Positions 6,725 through 11,833 of a DNA stretch of 11,833 nucleotides are shown one piece after another. The first letter of the stretch is position 1. Every line of letters starts with the position of its first letter. Below the pieces are notes generated by a model. The model did no database searches, was not told the origin of the DNA, and worked only from the letters and a program-made list of their open reading frames with translations. Position numbers and translations under genes: made by a program. The stretch is taken from NCBI GenBank assembly GCA_947630415.1, contig CANRHM010000033.1:1-11833 (forward strand), read 5' to 3'. The stretch is from an uncultured Bacilli bacterium (GTDB taxonomy: Bacteria; Bacillota_I; Bacilli_A; RF39; UBA660).

Positions 6725-8395
6725 ATGAAAAGGTTAAAGATTTTTTCGTATTTCAAAAAGAACACAACGTGGAAATTAAAATTGGTATCGTTTGCTTGTA
6801 CAGGACTTGTTTTTCTAACTTCTTGTGGAACCAAATTAGAACAAAGAAATAAAGTGGAGAAGTCTAGTACTTCTACAACTTTGTCTATGGATAATGATAT
6901 TAAAATACCTAGTCTTACGATTTGTGAAGTGGATGATAATACCAATATGATTTTGGGTACTTCTGTAAAATGGGATGAAGAACTTGTTTCTTTATTAGAA
7001 GAAAAAATAGACGCCATCAATATAGAATATCCACAGGAAGAATATTATAATGTTCAGGCTAATTTGGAAAAGTATAAAAAAATAAATGATGAGAGTCAAA
7101 GTGAAAGTACCATCATCGAAAACAATCAAATAACGTTTGATAAACTTTATACTATAGTTAAAGAAAACAATGCACGTTATCTTAAAGAAAATAGTCATTT
7201 GACAAAATATAACAATACAACCGATGCTATGGTACAAGATACTGTTCATGTGCTTGTAAACTATTTAAATCGTGCACTAACTAAAATAGATACCATTGAT
7301 TATAATGCTTTAGATCAAAAGTTAAAAGATTTAAAAGTATTTGAATGTGTTTCTGGAGCCTATGCCTATTACGACTATGAACATAATATTATCGGTGTTG
7401 ATTCGAATGTACTTAAAGTAGTAAAGGAGACTTCGAATGATCCAGAAGCTGAAAGAAAAGTAAGAGAACATGAAGTGAATCACTTGATTCAAGCACATAC
7501 CCCAAAGGAATTAGCAACGACTTCTATAAGAAGATTTGGACCTTGCTATCTTTTTAATCAAGACGAGGTAAATTCACTTTATTGGAATTGGTTTTTTGAA
7601 GGCTGTGCAGAACAATTGGTATTAGATCTAAATGCATCCTCCAAACCTATCGTTTATGCTAATGAAATAAGTATACTCAATACTATTAAAGCTTCCACTA
7701 TTTTAAATTCAAATAACAATGTTTCTACTTTAGAAGAATTAAGTTTACAAAAGCAATTAGAGAAAATTTTTACATATTTTAGTTGTAACAATGAATTAGA
7801 GCAAGAAGAAATTGTTAAAATGTTTTATGCTATAAATTTATATTTAAGAAAAGATTCGCAGAGTTCTAGTAAAGAGTTTTATGAGCAAGAAAAAGTGAAA
7901 GAAGAAATGGAAAGAGAATATGCGTCTTCGTTAAATTTTGAAAATCAATTAAAAGGAGCAGTAGGTTCTACCTTAGCCCGTCAGTTTTATAAAAATTTAA
8001 CCCATGTTGTTACTAATCAAGAGATTAGTGTAAAAGAAATTTTCAATATCATTTCAATAGAAGAAAATGAATTAAGCCATTTATTATGGTATACAGATAC
8101 TTCTAGAAGGGATGATTTAGAAAGTTTCTTCAAAAATTATACGTCTTTTCAAAATGCCTTTTTCGATACTTTGTCTTCTTCCCTTGGTCTAACAACGGAA
8201 GAAATAAAAGAGGCTTATGAGGTTTATCATGGTGCTTTTAATGAAGAAGAGGAAAACATGCCTTTTTTATCAGAAGAAAAAAATACCTTCTATCAAAACT
8301 TAGTAAAAGAAAGAAGAACTCTAAATAGTAAAAAATCTACGATACAATCTATTTATCAAAGTTATTTGGATCAAAAAGTATACACTCTTTTTTAA
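6725..8395 (+). CDS. Lipoprotein with gluzincin-type HEVNH zinc-protease motif
   Basis: The 556-residue product begins with a basic stretch, a hydrophobic segment (about 20-32) and a lipobox LTSC, so C34 should be lipidated and the rest anchored outside the membrane. HEVNH at 249-253 matches the HExxH zinc-binding motif. Downstream, WFFEGCAEQL supplies Glu candidates E292 and E296, resembling the E-G-x-A block of peptidase MA-like gluzincins. The C-terminal half is charged, helical and rich in Lys/Glu, with no further recognisable domain. The start at 6725 is chosen because AGAGGGG (6709-6715) precedes it by nine bases and it gives a proper signal peptide. The gene has its own promoter and terminator between the essC unit and the WXG100 unit, which suggests a T7SS-linked role such as processing exported proteins or remodelling the envelope. 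Lipoprotein status is strong, protease activity is likely, and the substrate is unknown. Confidence 0.8.
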   Translation: MKRLKIFSYFKKNTTWKLKLVSFACTGLVFLTSCGTKLEQRNKVEKSSTSTTLSMDNDIKIPSLTICEVDDNTNMILGTSVKWDEELVSLLEEKIDAINIEYPQEEYYNVQANLEKYKKINDESQSESTIIENNQITFDKLYTIVKENNARYLKENSHLTKYNNTTDAMVQDTVHVLVNYLNRALTKIDTIDYNALDQKLKDLKVFECVSGAYAYYDYEHNIIGVDSNVLKVVKETSNDPEAERKVREHEVNHLIQAHTPKELATTSIRRFGPCYLFNQDEVNSLYWNWFFEGCAEQLVLDLNASSKPIVYANEISILNTIKASTILNSNNNVSTLEELSLQKQLEKIFTYFSCNNELEQEEIVKMFYAINLYLRKDSQSSSKEFYEQEKVKEEMEREYASSLNFENQLKGAVGSTLARQFYKNLTHVVTNQEISVKEIFNIISIEENELSHLLWYTDTSRRDDLESFFKNYTSFQNAFFDTLSSSLGLTTEEIKEAYEVYHGAFNEEEENMPFLSEEKNTFYQNLVKERRTLNSKKSTIQSIYQSYLDQKVYTLF

Positions 8396-8407
8396 TAAAA
8401 AAGAATT

Positions 8408-8430
8408 GGCTTCGAATGAAGCCTTTTTTT
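8408..8430 (+). terminator. Intrinsic terminator after the lipoprotein gene
   Basis: GGCTTC (8408-8413), loop GAAT, GAAGCC (8418-8423), then seven T residues. A classical compact terminator 12 bases after the stop codon. Confidence 0.9.
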
Positions 8431-8467
8431 GTACTTTACAATCCAAATACCTTTTTTTGTAAAAGAG

Positions 8468-8497
8468 TTGACAATTCGTAAAATGAGAATCTATAAT
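8468..8497 (+). promoter_or_regulatory. Promoter of the WXG100-like operon
   Basis: A perfect TTGACA (8468-8473) and a perfect TATAAT (8492-8497) with an 18-base spacer. Expected to be strong and to drive the seven genes to 11574. A 12-bp direct repeat (CCTTTTTTTGTA at 8422-8433 and 8450-8461) and an inverted repeat TTGTA/TACAA (8429-8441) lie just upstream, a possible operator area. Confidence 0.85.
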
Positions 8498-8539
8498 TAT
8501 AGTAGAGGGTATATGGATAATGATAGGAAATCCTCATAA

Positions 8540-8947
8540 GTGAGTGATAACATGAATAATTCGGAAAAACCATTGACACCAGAAACGACTGTAACTGGAA
8601 TCAACGAAAGGAAACTTACAATCCTTAAAGAGGAAATACAAGACTATGCTACTAGGATAAATAGTATATTCGATGATATGACCACTTTAGTTGAGGAGAG
8701 CAAAAGTTACTTTAATTGTGAAAGTGGAGATTTTTTCCGAAATCATTTTCTTCTACTTAAAGAGAATTTTTCTGTTGTTAACCAAAATATTCTAAATTAT
8801 GCTGATGATTTAACCAATGTTCAACTACATTACCAAAAGAAAAATGAAAATGCTGTTCATGATCTTGGAATGTATCAAAAAGAAACAGAACGGTTGGTTG
8901 ATGCCCATTTGGCATATAAGGAAAGGGAAAAGGAGGAATTACTATGA
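8540..8947 (+). CDS. WXG100-like helical-hairpin T7SS protein (first gene of unit C)
   Basis: A 135-residue protein, probably two long amphipathic helices separated near residues 57-66 by YFNCESGDFF, where a WXG100 protein would have its W-x-G turn. Trp is replaced by Phe and the pattern S-G-x-x-F remains. The C-terminal tail contains YKERE (126-130), matching the Y-x-x-x-D/E pattern known from type VII export signals. The start is GTG at 8540 with AGGAAA nine bases before it; the ATG at 8552 is an alternative with a poorer ribosome site. Its TGA stop overlaps the ATG of the next gene (ATGA), so the two are probably translated together and may form a dimer. A partner or substrate role is inferred from position and helix pattern; I do not recognise the exact family. 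Confidence 0.65.
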   Translation: MSDNMNNSEKPLTPETTVTGINERKLTILKEEIQDYATRINSIFDDMTTLVEESKSYFNCESGDFFRNHFLLLKENFSVVNQNILNYADDLTNVQLHYQKKNENAVHDLGMYQKETERLVDAHLAYKEREKEELL

Positions 8948-9261
8948 ATTACAATATCGGAATTGGTGACATGACAACTGGAATCGATAAAGACGGAATG
9001 GATAAGTACATTGAAAATCTTAGATTAAATCTTTTAGAGGAAGTGCAAAAAACTATAAATGATGTTACTGAAATTGAAAATGTTATTAAAGCAGGATGGC
9101 AAGGTGTGGCTTGTGAGAACTTTTTAAAAAACTTTGCAACTGCACGAGAAAAGATTTGTGATGATTTATCGAATGAATTTGAGGATGTTAAGAACCGTTT
9201 AAGTGAATTACAAGCAAATTACTTTGTACAAGATGAAAATATGGTTAATATAGAGAACTAA
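8944..9261 (+). CDS. WXG100 family protein (EsxA/ESAT-6-like)
   Basis: 105 residues with the canonical fold: helix 1 (about 15-50), a turn with W52-Q53-G54, and helix 2 (about 57-93). The tail contains YFVQD (93-97), a Y-x-x-x-D type VII export motif. WXG100 proteins form four-helix bundles as dimers and are exported by EssC. The start has a strong AGGAGG (8931-8936) seven bases upstream, and the ATG overlaps the previous stop. Of the small genes here this is the clearest EsxA-like substrate, although five or more relatives follow and the general structural EsxA may be encoded elsewhere. Confidence 0.85.
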   Translation: MNYNIGIGDMTTGIDKDGMDKYIENLRLNLLEEVQKTINDVTEIENVIKAGWQGVACENFLKNFATAREKICDDLSNEFEDVKNRLSELQANYFVQDENMVNIEN

Positions 9262-9274
9262 GGAGGAATGAAAT

Positions 9275-9778
9275 ATGGCATGGGAGACAAATGCAAGTAC
9301 ATCATCTTTTACTACAAATACAGCAGCTACTGATACTATTTCAAACAGAAGTGGACAAAGACAAGGAGCAGCAAATGAAAAATTTTCGAGTTCTGGAGGA
9401 GGTTTTCTTGGTACAGTATATACTGTTGTAGGATTAAATACTACGCAAATCGGTGCTATGCGTGGGGCCATTCGAGAATACGTAAATAAGATTGAAGGAA
9501 TTATTAGTGGTGTAAAAGCAACCGCTGAAGCTAGTAACGCTTTTAAAAGTGCAGATGAAAGTGTTGAAACTGCAGTAGCAACATATGTAGATAAGGTAAA
9601 AGATTATTGTATTAATTTAACAAGTGACTTGTTAGCTTTTAGTGATAAACTAAAAGATGTTCAAAATGCATGGGAAGCTGCTACTGGTGCAATGGCAGAA
9701 AATATCAATACTTCTGCAAATGCCACTGCAACTTCTGAAAAATATACAGAAAAATTTGAAGCTGAACAACAAGGCTAG
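9275..9778 (+). CDS. T7SS-associated helical protein with Ser/Thr-rich N-terminus
   Basis: 167 residues. The first 45 or so are low in complexity and rich in Ser, Thr, Asn, Ala and Gly, ending in a GGG stretch. Then a predicted helix (about 57-86), a turn around NAFKSADESV (89-98) and a second helix (about 100-140, with AFSDKLKDVQNAW) form a hairpin like that of WXG100 proteins, but with F-K-S in place of W-x-G. The tail (141-167) is Ala/Asn/Thr-rich. AGGAGG at 9261-9266 lies eight bases before the ATG. Its place between WXG100-like genes suggests a secreted partner or substrate. I do not recognise a named family; the role is inferred. Confidence 0.65.
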   Translation: MAWETNASTSSFTTNTAATDTISNRSGQRQGAANEKFSSSGGGFLGTVYTVVGLNTTQIGAMRGAIREYVNKIEGIISGVKATAEASNAFKSADESVETAVATYVDKVKDYCINLTSDLLAFSDKLKDVQNAWEAATGAMAENINTSANATATSEKYTEKFEAEQQG

Positions 9779-9804
9779 TATTTTTAAACGTTTAATGATA
9801 AGTT

Positions 9805-10176
9805 ATGGCGGATTTAAATACATTATATAGTGAGAAAAATCAATATTTGAACTTGAAGACACAAGTTTCTAATCTTGCAAATTCTCTAAAAACAAGTGGG
9901 GATACTTTACCCCCTGCTAGTAGTGCGATTGCTAAAAGTTATTTAATCGATGGATTAAGTGCAGATAATGGAGCCATTGATTCTCTTTACAAAGATTTAA
10001 TCGAAAGAAGCAACTTCTTAAATAGTACGGTTATTTCTGCTATTGATGGTGAAATAACACGCGTTGATCAAGAAATAGAAGCGGAGAAACGACGCATCGA
10101 AGAAGAGGAACGAAGAAGGAAAGAGGAAGAAGAACGTTTACGGCGCTTAGAAGAAGAGAAGGACACATTGGCTTAA
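9805..10176 (+). CDS. YwqH/DUF5082-like T7SS partner with charged coiled coil
   Basis: 123 residues. The N-terminal part (MADLNTLYSEKNQYLNL) and the helix-turn-helix hairpin around residues 30-75 resemble small DUF5082/YwqH proteins, which sit beside LXG effectors in Bacillus and act as partner proteins. Residues about 80-120 are a near-continuous Glu/Arg/Lys helix (EKRRIEEEERRRKEEEE), likely a coiled coil or single alpha helix. No good ribosome site precedes the ATG; the 26-base gap after the previous stop is T/A-rich, so translation may be weak or coupled. The family match is from pattern only. Confidence 0.6.
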   Translation: MADLNTLYSEKNQYLNLKTQVSNLANSLKTSGDTLPPASSAIAKSYLIDGLSADNGAIDSLYKDLIERSNFLNSTVISAIDGEITRVDQEIEAEKRRIEEEERRRKEEEERLRRLEEEKDTLA

Positions 10177-10195
10177 AAAGTACCATTATAAAAAT

Positions 10196-10223
10196 AGGGT
10201 TAGTTTTCTAGCCTTGTTTTCTT
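10196..10223 (+). terminator. Hairpin with T-rich tail inside the operon (possible attenuator)
   Basis: AGGGTTAG (10196-10203) pairs with CTAGCCTT (10208-10215) through six Watson-Crick pairs and two G-U pairs around a TTTT loop, followed by TTGTTTTCTT. It lies in the widest gap of the operon, before the second WXG gene. It could partly terminate transcription and so set the ratio of upstream to downstream products. Confidence 0.45.
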
Positions 10224-10250
10224 AATGATTTTAGAAGGTGATGTGTAAAT

Positions 10251-10538
10251 ATGGCAAAAATAGAATGGGATACCAATAAGATGCGTTCTTGTGGTGAGGA
10301 ATTAGTAAATTTGGGTAATGAGCTTAATGAAGCAATTAATTGCTTATTTGACCGAATTTGCGGAATGCCTACTTCAACCGGAGAATGGATTGGCAAAAGT
10401 GCTATGGAATATAGTAGACTCGCTAAATTGGATAAAACACAGTATACGACTTTAAAAGATGAATTATTAAATACAGGAAAGTTTTTAATTTCTCAAGCGA
10501 ATTTAATTGAAGGAGAAATTACGAGCCTAAAACGATAA
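10251..10538 (+). CDS. WXG100 family protein with W-I-G turn
   Basis: 95 residues, the usual WXG100 length. Helix 1 (about 8-38), turn STGEWIGKSA with W46-I47-G48, then helix 2 (about 49-92). Two Cys (C14, C31) lie in helix 1 and one more (C37) just before the turn. No Y-x-x-x-D/E tail is present, so it may pair with a partner that carries the export signal, such as the next gene. GAAGGTG (10234-10240) precedes the ATG by ten bases. The following gene starts ten bases after the stop. Confidence 0.8.
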   Translation: MAKIEWDTNKMRSCGEELVNLGNELNEAINCLFDRICGMPTSTGEWIGKSAMEYSRLAKLDKTQYTTLKDELLNTGKFLISQANLIEGEITSLKR

Positions 10539-10548
10539 GGGGGATTAT

Positions 10549-10863
10549 ATGGCAAAACTTTATTTAGAAAGTGATATTGTGGAGCGAGACGTTATTCCAA
10601 ATATTCAAAGTTCCATCGATCGGGTAGATAAAATTCCAGCAATAGTTTCTTCACTCTCTATCCCAGCAGGTTTTAGTTATAAAGCTTATTTAGAGGAAAC
10701 TTCTGCATTTGCTATTTCGATTAAAAATAATCTTACAGATTTAAAAGAATGGTTAAATACTTCTTTAAAAACATATAATGCAAGATTAAATGAGATGGAC
10801 AATCAATTATCAGCATTATCGCATTCCAAAGTAAATTTGAAAAAGAATTATGTAATACAATAG
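10549..10863 (+). CDS. Small helical T7SS partner protein (WXG100/DUF5344-like)
   Basis: 104 residues, predicted to form two helices (about 8-35 and 43-92) separated by SIPAGFSY (37-44) in place of W-x-G. This is the layout of WXG100-like and YwqI/DUF5344-like partner proteins. AGGGGG (10538-10543) lies five bases before the ATG, and the gene starts ten bases after the previous stop. The 10251 and 10549 products are similar in size and adjacent, so a heterodimer is a reasonable guess. No family can be named with certainty. Confidence 0.6.
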   Translation: MAKLYLESDIVERDVIPNIQSSIDRVDKIPAIVSSLSIPAGFSYKAYLEETSAFAISIKNNLTDLKEWLNTSLKTYNARLNEMDNQLSALSHSKVNLKKNYVIQ

Positions 10864-10887
10864 AAATGATGAAAAGGAGGGATTATT

Positions 10888-11574
10888 GTGAATAACAAAT
10901 ATTTACCGATTGGTACCATTTGTACTTTACATTCTAATAGTAAAAAGATGATGGTTTTAGGATACAATTGTCCAAAATTTAATGGAAAAATTGAAATAGC
11001 CGATTATGTAGGTGTTCCTTATCCTGAAGGGTTACTTTTACCGAATCAAGCAACTACTTTCCAAGTAAAAGATATTGCCAATGTAGATTTTGTTGGCTTT
11101 GTTAATCAAGAGTATAGAGCTTTTCGTGATTTATTAGAAAAAAATACAGCTACCCAAAGTCCGTATCAATTTGATGCTAATGGAGTGGTAATCCATGATG
11201 AGGGGGCCGAAAGTTTATCACATCTTAATTCGAATAGAACATATGAGTTTGATGAAAATGGAATCGTTACATTTGACCCTGCAGTAGAGCTTTCACAACA
11301 AGTTGACAATAAGCCATATCAATTTGATGTCCATAAAGATAATCATAATCAGACTGATAATAATGTGGATAAAACAGGTGGAAGTCCATACCGATTTGAT
11401 GCTAATGGGGTAGTTACTTTTGATGCCTCTGCTACTGCTAATTCTCCTTATCAGTTCGATGCCAATGGTATTGTGATTTCAGATATGACGGAAGAAATCA
11501 AGACGGAGTATGAAGCACGACAACCTAAATATATATTTGATAACAATGGTGTGGTTATTGAAGAATTAGCATAA
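10888..11574 (+). CDS. DUF4176-like T7SS protein with six-copy YxFDxNG repeat tail
   Basis: 228 residues. Residues 1-80 (opening NNKYLPIGTICTL, then VGVPYPEGLL and DFVGFVNQEYRAF) match the pattern of DUF4176 proteins, which recur in type VIIb and LXG effector loci and are thought to help effector export. Residues about 92-228 form a tail of six copies of (P/T)Y-x-F-D-x-N-G-(I/V)-V separated by acidic, low-complexity linkers; copy 3 is degenerate. GTG is the start, with AAGGAGG (10874-10880) seven bases before it. It ends the operon, 24 bases after the preceding gene. There is no signal peptide, so the protein is cytosolic or exported by T7SS. The domain match is recognised by eye; the tail function is unknown. 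Confidence 0.75.
   Translation: MNNKYLPIGTICTLHSNSKKMMVLGYNCPKFNGKIEIADYVGVPYPEGLLLPNQATTFQVKDIANVDFVGFVNQEYRAFRDLLEKNTATQSPYQFDANGVVIHDEGAESLSHLNSNRTYEFDENGIVTFDPAVELSQQVDNKPYQFDVHKDNHNQTDNNVDKTGGSPYRFDANGVVTFDASATANSPYQFDANGIVISDMTEEIKTEYEARQPKYIFDNNGVVIEELA
11161..11562 (+). repeat. Six-unit protein repeat YxFDxNGxV
   Basis: Units lie at residues 92-104, 118-130, 143-150 (degenerate after YQFD), 167-179, 187-199 and 214-225 of the DUF4176-like protein. The first, fourth and fifth are nearly the same (YQFDANG or YRFDANG). Codons differ between copies (caatttgat, cagttcgat, cgatttgat), so the protein motif is under selection rather than being a fresh DNA duplication. Confidence 0.85.
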
Positions 11575-11608
11575 GGTTAGTTAATACAAAATAAGTTTAC
11601 TATGTTAG

Positions 11609-11633
11609 AAAAAGTCCATTATTGGATTTTTTT
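11609..11633 (+). terminator. Intrinsic terminator of the WXG100-like operon
   Basis: AAAAAGTCCA (11609-11618), loop TTAT, TGGATTTTTT (11623-11632), with one G-U pair and a T-run. It follows the DUF4176-like gene by 34 bases and ends the T7SS locus as visible here. Confidence 0.75.
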
Positions 11634-11690
11634 CTTTGGTTTTATTTTGTGAAAAATGAATATTTAAAAAGTTAATTGTGTAAGACAAAT

Positions 11691-11719
11691 TTGGGCAATT
11701 GCTCTTTCTATGTTATAAT
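11691..11719 (+). promoter_or_regulatory. Promoter of the ABC-type ATPase gene
   Basis: TTGGGC (11691-11696), a 17-base spacer and TATAAT (11714-11719) preceded by TGT, an extended -10. It marks the start of a unit independent of the T7SS operon. Confidence 0.7.
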
Positions 11720-11741
11720 GTTTGACAAGAAAGGAGTGCTT

Positions 11742-11833
11742 ATGATCGAATTAAACTTAAATAAAATAGAGAAAAATTTTGGTCAAAAAAAGGTGTTAAC
11801 CGATTTTAACTTAGAACTAAAAACAGGTGAAAG
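11742..11833 (+). CDS. ABC-type ATPase, N-terminal fragment (probably ABC-F)
   Basis: Only the first 30 codons and part of the next are present; the gene runs off the window. The pattern (MIELNLNKIEKNFG, then QKKVLTDFNLELKTGE) is the standard first strand pair of an ABC nucleotide-binding domain, ending just before the Walker A. The start and wording resemble soluble ABC-F proteins, which protect or regulate ribosomes, but a transporter ATPase is possible. AAGGAG (11731-11736) lies five bases before the ATG. It has its own promoter and is probably unrelated to secretion. Confidence 0.75.
   Translation, partial: MIELNLNKIEKNFGQKKVLTDFNLELKTGE

Noticed and set aside
6676..7249. Two overlapping minus-strand open frames (6676-7020 and 6995-7249)
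   Set aside because: Both lie opposite the well-supported lipoprotein gene, lack ribosome sites and have composition typical of antisense AT-rich frames.
9208..10396. Minus-strand open frames at 9208-9471 and 10208-10396
   Set aside because: Both are antisense to T7SS genes that have proper ribosome sites and recognisable features.
11161..11562. Choline- or glucan-binding wall repeats
   Set aside because: The Y-x-F-D-x-N-G core is similar, but the conserved W/Y pairs and Gly-Trp positions of those repeats are missing and the spacing is irregular.
8540..11574. Polymorphic LXG toxin and immunity pair
   Set aside because: No protein in the operon is long enough for an LXG domain plus toxin domain, and the longest (228 residues) is a DUF4176-like protein with repeats.
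1..11833. Mycoplasma-type genetic code
   Set aside because: TGA serves as a stop at 8945-8947 with an ATGA gene overlap, and Trp is encoded by TGG throughout.
1..11833. CRISPR array, tRNA or rRNA gene
   Set aside because: No regularly spaced DNA repeats, cloverleaf or rRNA-like sequence was seen on either strand.

Overview
The window is an AT-rich segment of a low-GC Gram-positive (Bacillota) chromosome. TGG encodes Trp and TGA is used as a stop (for example at 8945-8947), so the standard bacterial code applies and Mycoplasma-type code 4 does not. Strong AGGAGG ribosome sites, sigma-A-type promoters and a type VIIb secretion ATPase all point to Bacillota, perhaps an uncultured gut Bacilli/Erysipelotrichia relative. 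That last placement is an inference; no 16S or marker gene is present.

Most of the window is a type VII secretion (T7SSb) locus laid out as three transcription units on the + strand, each with its own promoter and terminator. Unit A (promoter 65-93, terminator 4999-5030) encodes the membrane motor EssC and, overlapping it by 11 bp, the ubiquitin-like EsaB/YukD. Unit B (promoter 6664-6692, terminator 8408-8430) encodes a 556-residue lipoprotein with a gluzincin-type HEVNH zinc-protease motif. Unit C (promoter 8468-8497, terminator 11609-11633) holds seven genes. Six encode small, mostly helical proteins: two have WXG signatures (WQG and WIG) and four are WXG100-like or partner-like helical proteins. 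The seventh encodes a DUF4176-like protein with an added tail of six Y-x-F-D-x-N-G repeats. No large LXG toxin and no EssA, EssB or EsaA is visible, so these lie outside the window or are absent.

A complete insertion sequence (5061-6647, 1587 bp, transposase on the - strand) lies between units A and B. It resembles IS1202/ISNCY elements, has about 50-bp terminal inverted repeats each carrying three TGTCA-type subrepeats, and is flanked by a perfect 16-bp direct repeat (5045-5060 and 6648-6663). It landed after the unit A terminator and directly before the -35 box of unit B, so no T7SS gene is visibly broken. Its transposase ribosome site sits in a perfect hairpin whose outer arm would be missing from the element's own transcript, suggesting protection against read-through expression.

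After the terminator at 11609-11633, a separate promoter (11691-11719) starts an ABC-type ATPase gene, probably ABC-F, cut off by the window end. In the likely scheme, EssC and EsaB export the WXG100-like proteins and partners of unit C, the DUF4176 protein assists or targets an effector, and the lipoprotein acts outside the membrane as a protease or structural factor. The assignment of roles beyond EssC, EsaB and the WXG proteins is inference.
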